Assembly (NCBI RefSeq): GCF_025971945.1
Contig: NZ_JAPDHW010000011.1
Coordinates: 60,694-107,052 of the forward strand
Direction: 5' to 3'
DNA: 46,359 nt
From: Chryseobacterium kimseyorum
Lineage (GTDB): Bacteria; Bacteroidota; Bacteroidia; Flavobacteriales; Weeksellaceae
This document shows positions 41,674 through 46,359 of the stretch, piece after piece. Made by a program: the position numbers and the translations under genes. The notes beneath the pieces are model-generated. The model was not told the DNA's origin, made no database searches, and was given only the letters and a program-made list of their open reading frames with translations. How positions within the stretch are numbered: position 1 is the stretch's first letter; each line of letters begins with the position of its first letter.

Positions 41674-44413
41674 AATTTGGACACTATATATTTCTATACT
41701 TTTCCCAACGCTTTTTCTTTCTCAAAAACAGTCTGGAGAATTTATCTCTAAAAAAGACAGCCTCAAGCCGGGAACAACAACTTCTATTTCATTTACAATA
41801 GAAAATACAACCGCGGAAAATAAATCGTACACAATTGATATTGAAACTCCGAATCGTTTTCTCATACCCATTGTCAGTGAAAATGAGATCTCTGTTCCTG
41901 CAAATGATATCAGAGTCTATGTACTGGCTCTTAAAATTTTGACAGAAATTCCACAGGGAAACTATGTTATTAGTCTTAATGCAAAAGACATAAAAACAGG
42001 ACTGATACTGAAAAGAGAATCAGAAATAATTATTAACCGGACAAAAAAAATATCACTGAGCCTGCTTCAATCTCCGGAATTTATAAAAGCTGGCGAAACG
42101 ATCAGAGCCGGTTTTGTCTTAAAAAATGAGGGTAACAGATCAGAAAATCTAATTCTTGAAAGCCGAAATGCAGTCATTCAGCAAGGTTCACGAATACGTT
42201 TATCACCCGGCGAATCGAAAATTATTGATCTGTCTAAAAAGACGGATATTAATTTGGGTAAAAACGAGTTTCAGAATTTAAGTCTCTCCGTTCACTCATC
42301 AGAAAATCCCGCAGAGAGCCAAACTGCATACACAAGTGTCAAAATAATTTCGGTGAAACCGTTAGATGATGATATTTACCACAGAATTCCCGTGTCAGCG
42401 TCTCTATCTTTTATAGGAATGCAGAACCGTGGCGAGTACAATAACGGTTTTCAGGGTGAAATTTATGGTAAAGGGAGTGTAGACAAAGACAATAGAGGTT
42501 TTCTGGAATTTCGTGCAGTAAGCGAAAATCCTGTAGAGTTTAATTCTTTCACGCAGTATGAGGAATACTTTATCAATTATAAAAACAAGAACTTGTATAT
42601 TCATCTCGGTGACAAAACATATTCTTCATCATTTCTCACCGAGTTTGCCCGCTACGGCCGTGGTACAGAACTGAAGTATGAGTTTAAAAAAATAAGCATC
42701 GGTGGGTTTTATAATCATCCCCGGTTTTTCCGTGATATCAAAGATGAATTTAATGTATATACTCAAATGAAGATCGGTAAAGAATCTGAAATTACTGCAG
42801 GCTACCTGTATAAAATTCCCCGAACTGAAGAAACGGGCTTCGGTTTTAACAATACGCGGCTTGACTCTGATGCACACTTACCATTTCTGACAGGCAAATT
42901 TAAACTTGATAATCACTTAAACATCCTGAGTGAAGTAGCCTACAGCAAAACTGTCCTGACCGAGGGGAATGCTTATATGATACAGGCAACGGCAAATTAT
43001 GAGAAAGTAAATGGTAATGTAATGTACACCAAAGCAAGTCCGAAATTTGCAGGATATTTTACCAATACCAACACCTTTAACGGAAACCTTCAATACAGAA
43101 TTTCAGACAGACTGAACATCTTTGGGAATTACACACAGGATGCAAGGAATTTTCAGCGTGACACTTTGTTTTTGGCAGCACCGTACCGTAAGTTTTTACA
43201 GTATGGAAGCAACTACCGATACACAAAGGGCGGAAACGTAATTTTCTATAATGGTTTTCAGAAATACCAGGACCGTTTGGAGCCAAGACAGTTTGATTAT
43301 TTCGAAAGATTTTTTAAATTGAGTGTAGATCAACAGATCGGTGCGTTTCACCTAAATCTCGAAGGTCAGTTTGGAAAAACAGATAATTATCTTACGGGTT
43401 TTGAAGGTCACTCAAATTTGTATACCGCTAATCTGAGTTTTGAAAAATTTAAAACCTCTTTCAATTTATATGGAAGCTACGCTTTGACTTCGCGTTATCA
43501 GATGCAAAATCAGAAACAGATTTATTATGGAGCAAGAATTTTAAGCAGATTTTCTCCTAAATCACAACTGAGTATATTTTATCAGAATAATTATCTTCCC
43601 GAAGAATATTTTAATGACCGAAATCTGTTTGAAATATTATATCATCAGCAGTTGCTTTTAGGTCATGAACTGGATCTTTCAGGACGCTACACGTTACAGC
43701 GTGGAGAATTGGGAAACAAAGATTTTATTTTTTCACTACGGTATACTTTGCGGATGAATGTGCCGGTACAGAAAACTGCAGAATACACGACATTGATTGG
43801 CAATATCCAAAATCTCGGTGTCAGAAAAACGTCAGGAGTAAGGCTCATGCTGGGTAATCATCTTACAGTAACCGATAAGCACGGGAATTTCGTTTTTAAA
43901 AATATTGTTCCCGGTGATTATTTCCTGGAAATAGATCGATCGACTACAGATTTGAACGACATCTCCGATGTTCAGCTCCCTGCAGAAATTTCATTATCAG
44001 CAAAAGAAAATGTATTTAATTTTGGATTGACCGTTTCTTCACAGATTCTGGGGGAAATCATTTTAAATGAAAACAAAAAAGAAATTTCTACTTCTGAAAT
44101 CTCTGAATCCAAAAAAAAGAAAAAGAATCACATCATCATCGAAATTTCAGATGGCAGACAAACCTACAGAAAAATAGGTTTTCTGGGTGAAAAATTTGAT
44201 TTCACTTACCTGCGGCCGGGAGATTGGAACTTAAAAGTTTACAGAAACGGTTTAGACAAACGTTACAGGATATCGATGGATCATTATAGTTTTACACTGA
44301 CACCTTCTGAAACAAAAAATGTAGTTGTCAATGTCGTGAAACAACAGACAGAAGTAAAATATCAACAGGAAACCGTAAAGGTTGGATACCAAGAAACCGG
44401 CAAGCGAAAATGA
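41666..44413 (+). CDS. Usher-like outer-membrane barrel protein with Ig-like ends (inferred)
   Basis: The 915-residue protein has a signal peptide (MIKIWTLYISILFPTLFLSQ) and two Ig-like N-terminal domains (about 20-130 and 135-230; LKPGTTTSISFTIENT and IKAGETIRAGFVLKNEG). A long alternating, aromatic-rich region (about 232-705; MQNRGEYNNGFQGEIYG ... YGARILSRFSPKSQLSIFYQNNY) looks like a large beta-barrel. The C-terminus has regulatory/Ig domains (about 710-905): GNIQNLGVRKTSGVRLML ... LTVTDKHGNFVFKNIVPGDYFLEID is like the plug or C-terminal domains of ushers. Length fits FimD/PapC (about 800-880). No plug is visible inside the barrel. It overlaps chaperone and next subunit genes (8 and 4 nt). 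Confidence 0.68.
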   Translation: MIKIWTLYISILFPTLFLSQKQSGEFISKKDSLKPGTTTSISFTIENTTAENKSYTIDIETPNRFLIPIVSENEISVPANDIRVYVLALKILTEIPQGNYVISLNAKDIKTGLILKRESEIIINRTKKISLSLLQSPEFIKAGETIRAGFVLKNEGNRSENLILESRNAVIQQGSRIRLSPGESKIIDLSKKTDINLGKNEFQNLSLSVHSSENPAESQTAYTSVKIISVKPLDDDIYHRIPVSASLSFIGMQNRGEYNNGFQGEIYGKGSVDKDNRGFLEFRAVSENPVEFNSFTQYEEYFINYKNKNLYIHLGDKTYSSSFLTEFARYGRGTELKYEFKKISIGGFYNHPRFFRDIKDEFNVYTQMKIGKESEITAGYLYKIPRTEETGFGFNNTRLDSDAHLPFLTGKFKLDNHLNILSEVAYSKTVLTEGNAYMIQATANYEKVNGNVMYTKASPKFAGYFTNTNTFNGNLQYRISDRLNIFGNYTQDARNFQRDTLFLAAPYRKFLQYGSNYRYTKGGNVIFYNGFQKYQDRLEPRQFDYFERFFKLSVDQQIGAFHLNLEGQFGKTDNYLTGFEGHSNLYTANLSFEKFKTSFNLYGSYALTSRYQMQNQKQIYYGARILSRFSPKSQLSIFYQNNYLPEEYFNDRNLFEILYHQQLLLGHELDLSGRYTLQRGELGNKDFIFSLRYTLRMNVPVQKTAEYTTLIGNIQNLGVRKTSGVRLMLGNHLTVTDKHGNFVFKNIVPGDYFLEIDRSTTDLNDISDVQLPAEISLSAKENVFNFGLTVSSQILGEIILNENKKEISTSEISESKKKKKNHIIIEISDGRQTYRKIGFLGEKFDFTYLRPGDWNLKVYRNGLDKRYRISMDHYSFTLTPSETKNVVVNVVKQQTEVKYQQETVKVGYQETGKRK

Positions 44414-44946
44414 GAGTATTAGATCGTTTTATATTGATGATATGCTTTTCTATATTTACAGCTATCAGTTCTCAAACCACAGGAAACAGAACGGTATCTG
44501 TATCACTACCTGTCGTGGCTCTATTGGATGTTGAGCCCAGTGGAAATCTCAATTTTAATTTCATTGCTCCAACTGAAGCAGGAAGACCATTAGTAAATCC
44601 CGCATCAGACAATACGAAGTGGCTGAATTATACATCAGCACTTGCTCCGGGAGGCGTAAGCAGAAGAGTTACAGCATCAATCAACCAGACAATTCCCGGA
44701 GTCGATATAAAATTACAGGCGGCAACAGCTTCTGGAATGGGAGCTGGAGTTCGCGGAACACCTGTTGCACAGATTACATTATCAACGGCGTCTACAACGA
44801 TTATCCACGGAATTGGCGGTGCTTATACAGGAACCGGAACTAATAATGGTCATCGAATCACCATTTCTATGACAACAAATAATTATTCAAATTTATCTAC
44901 ACGAAGCAATACTCCTGTAGTCATCACATACACCATCACTGAATAA
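44410..44946 (+). CDS. Secreted subunit-like protein 2, paralogue of 40199
   Basis: The 178-residue protein has a signal peptide (MRVLDRFILMICFSIFTAISSQ). It parallels subunit 1 throughout: SVSLPVVALLDVEPSGNLNF with ITIPEVALVDIEP; APTEAG (53-58); KWLNYTS; IPGVDIKLQAATASGMGAG with VPGIDIKLTAAAASGAG; GGAYTGTGTNNGH with GSAYTGDGASNGH; and a final VITYTITE. Clear paralogy within one operon suggests two subunits of one fibre. The start overlaps the usher stop (ATGA). Probably a minor or adaptor subunit, being distal to the promoter. Confidence 0.72.
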   Translation: MRVLDRFILMICFSIFTAISSQTTGNRTVSVSLPVVALLDVEPSGNLNFNFIAPTEAGRPLVNPASDNTKWLNYTSALAPGGVSRRVTASINQTIPGVDIKLQAATASGMGAGVRGTPVAQITLSTASTTIIHGIGGAYTGTGTNNGHRITISMTTNNYSNLSTRSNTPVVITYTITE

Positions 44947-44955
44947 ATAAGATAT

Positions 44956-45459
44956 ATGATCCTGCAAGAACTGCTGTTAAAATTTTGTTTTCCATTTCTG
45001 ATAGTATTGGGAGTAAAAGCAAATTCCCAAACTTTAACTGTATCGGGATCAAACTGGACTGTTCCAATAACTCCAATCATGGAAGCCGGAGCTAATCATC
45101 AGGGAACTTATGAAAGTAATGCTAATCAGATACTGATAGCCGCTTCTGTGCCGTTGCTTTTAGGGGGCGGTAAAGTTTCTGTGCACTATGAAGCCAATCC
45201 AGCCTGGAATAGCTCATTAATATTATCCGCCAAAAGAACAGGCAACGGAACGACACTGTGCGTGCTCTGTACGTTAACAGGAGGAACAAGCTATTTAGCA
45301 TTTACGCAGACAGCAGTAGAACTTTTCAGAATCCAGGCAGTATTAGCTTTGGCGTCTTACTCCAACATTCCAATTCAGCTTCAGTTAAGCGGAGTTTCAG
45401 TCACCATACCGGCTTCGTCCTACCAAAGCAGAGTTGTCTTTACAATCAGTGCCCTTTAA
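44956..45459 (+). CDS. Secreted subunit-like protein 3 (possible tip or adaptor)
   Basis: The 167-residue protein has a signal peptide (MILQELLLKFCFPFLIVLGVKANSQ). It shares only weak features with the two subunits: WTVPITPIMEAG (34-45) with the EAG of the others, and a last strand RVVFTISAL with VTYTI/ITYTI. A C102-V-L-C105 pair and strongly hydrophobic strands (ILIAASVPLLLGGG) set it apart. It starts 9 nt after subunit 2 and ends the operon. In classical systems the last subunit gene often encodes a minor or tip protein; that is inference here. No terminator follows clearly. Confidence 0.62.
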   Translation: MILQELLLKFCFPFLIVLGVKANSQTLTVSGSNWTVPITPIMEAGANHQGTYESNANQILIAASVPLLLGGGKVSVHYEANPAWNSSLILSAKRTGNGTTLCVLCTLTGGTSYLAFTQTAVELFRIQAVLALASYSNIPIQLQLSGVSVTIPASSYQSRVVFTISAL

Positions 45460-45656
45460 CAACATCTTTCAACCGAAAAGGAAATAACGCATAGAATTTT
45501 CAGGAGCTTTATCCAGCTCTCCACTATATCTTTTTTGTGCCCCCTGCCTTTGCCAAACAACAAAAAAGGATGCCGTTGCGATCTGGGCTAGGGAGGAGTG
45601 GTGGATAACGCGATTTCGTCATTACCGACTTCTTTGACGTCTAATTGTTTAATGCC
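45460..45656. repeat. Degenerate repeat-like region with inverted repeat
   Basis: A stretch with CTTTTTTGT (45530-45538) and its complement ACAAAAAAG (45560-45568) around a C/T-rich centre (GTGCCCCCTGCC). The composition differs from the flanks, and it looks like a non-coding dispersed repeat of Flavobacteriia. No convincing ORF. Confidence 0.4.
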
Positions 45657-45740
45657 AGATGTTCGATGTCAGATGTCAGATGTCAGATGATTGATGATTG
45701 ATGATTGATGATTGATGATTGATGATTGATGATTGATGAT
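45657..45740. repeat. Heptamer tandem array, 12 units
   Basis: Twelve 7-nt units in register: AGATGTT, CGATGTC, two AGATGTC, AGATGAT and seven TGATGAT. The unit drifts along the array. It is related in length and composition to the five-unit array at 31907-31941. Confidence 0.9.
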
Positions 45741-46210
45741 TATGCAAAATTACATTTTGTGAAGCAATTAAATATTTTCACGGATTTTCTTCTTTTATTT
45801 TTAAATTCAGATACTCTAAACCCTTGAAGTATTAGATAAGCTAATATCGCCTAACAAGTGTGAAATAATAACCGCAGCGCGGTGCACTGTTCATAGAACG
45901 ACAATTATCCTGATTGTTAATATAAGCTCCATAGGAGCGACCTGTTGTTTCCTTTACAATTTATCTACAACAGAAGAATTGACAGATACAGAGTTCGCTT
46001 GCTTACCTGAATTTCAAAGCTAATCTCAGACCCTGAACTTAGCTCCCGTAAAACGTAATATAATATTGAGATTCCTTTAACAAACACCTCGAACATTAAA
46101 CACAAAACTCTAAACCCGAAACATCAATCTCACACCACGTACTAGGCTATTTTTACTTTTTACATTTACCTTTTTCCTTGCCTTCTTCCTTTTTCACAGA
46201 AGTATATCAC
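45741..46210. other. Non-coding region before the 5S terminator
   Basis: About 470 nt with no gene seen. It contains the small palindrome GCTCCATAGGAGC at 45926-45938. A similar TCTATAGGAGCGG lies at 6920-6932, suggesting a dispersed short repeat. Confidence 0.5.
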
Positions 46211-46247
46211 AAAAAAAATCCTCAATCAAGTAAATGATTGAGGATTT
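46211..46247 (-). terminator. Terminator of the rRNA operon
   Basis: On the minus strand AAATCCTCAATCA (46247-46235) pairs perfectly with TGATTGAGGATTT (46228-46216) around a 6-nt loop and runs into eight T (46218-46211). Confidence 0.9.
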
Positions 46248-46254
46248 AAAAAAA

Positions 46255-46359
<105 letters not shown>

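Noticed and set aside
45657..45740. Possible CRISPR array
   Set aside because: Units are 7 nt with no spacers and no cas genes nearby; it is a plain tandem repeat.

Overview
The window looks like chromosomal DNA from a Flavobacteriia bacterium, most likely Chryseobacterium or a close relative (Weeksellaceae). The DNA is AT-rich. Genes lack clear Shine-Dalgarno sequences, and many start just after a TAnnTTTG box, the -7 element of Bacteroidetes promoters. Two cargo proteins of the type IX secretion system (T9SS) with gliding-motility-type C-termini open the window, and lipoproteins and secreted proteins of unknown function are plentiful. No plasmid, phage, IS element, CRISPR array or tRNA was seen. 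The genus is inferred from gene families, not from a 16S gene.

Layout. 1-4.6 kb: the tail of one T9SS cargo gene, a complete paralogue, and a secreted regulatory-domain protein. 4.7-7.8 kb: three paralogous exported proteins (DUF6759-like) around trmB. 7.8-9.7 kb: ribosomal operon rplM-rpsI-rpsB on the minus strand, with no tsf. 10.6-15.7 kb: fused acyl-CoA mutase icmF, whose 3' end and terminator are repeated 861 bp downstream on the far side of a small secreted-protein gene. 15.8-27.5 kb: M16 peptidase, Dph6-like ATP pyrophosphatase, serine hydrolase, a PadR operon with a frameshifted membrane-protein gene, a 2H-phosphoesterase/RuvC fusion ORF, DUF4407 protein, KTSC protein, peroxiredoxin, DsbA-like protein and guaB. 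27.6-30.6 kb: minus-strand operon of ECF sigma factor, probable anti-sigma factor and two DUF4252-type exported proteins. 30.7-37.9 kb: GlmU-like protein, L31 type B, a beta-helix lipoprotein, MazG-like hydrolase, aroA, two secreted proteins and an SDR. 38.0-39.6 kb: an outer-membrane barrel protein with an in-frame stop just upstream of its TTG start.

The most interesting locus is 39.97-45.46 kb. A consensus promoter (TTTG, 21 bp, TAACTTTG) drives a five-gene run: a small secreted subunit-like protein, a two-domain PapD-like chaperone, a 915-residue outer-membrane barrel protein with Ig-like N- and C-terminal parts, a second subunit paralogous to the first, and a third related secreted protein. 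The last four genes overlap or nearly touch, and an attenuator-like hairpin separates the first subunit from the rest. I interpret this as a chaperone-usher-like surface-fibre assembly system with an architecture unlike FimD/PapC. That function is inference from gene order, lengths and sequence patterns.

The last 0.9 kb has no genes. It holds short repeats (a 12-unit heptamer array and small palindromes), then the terminator and most of a 5S rRNA gene on the minus strand, so an rRNA operon ends here and continues to the right.
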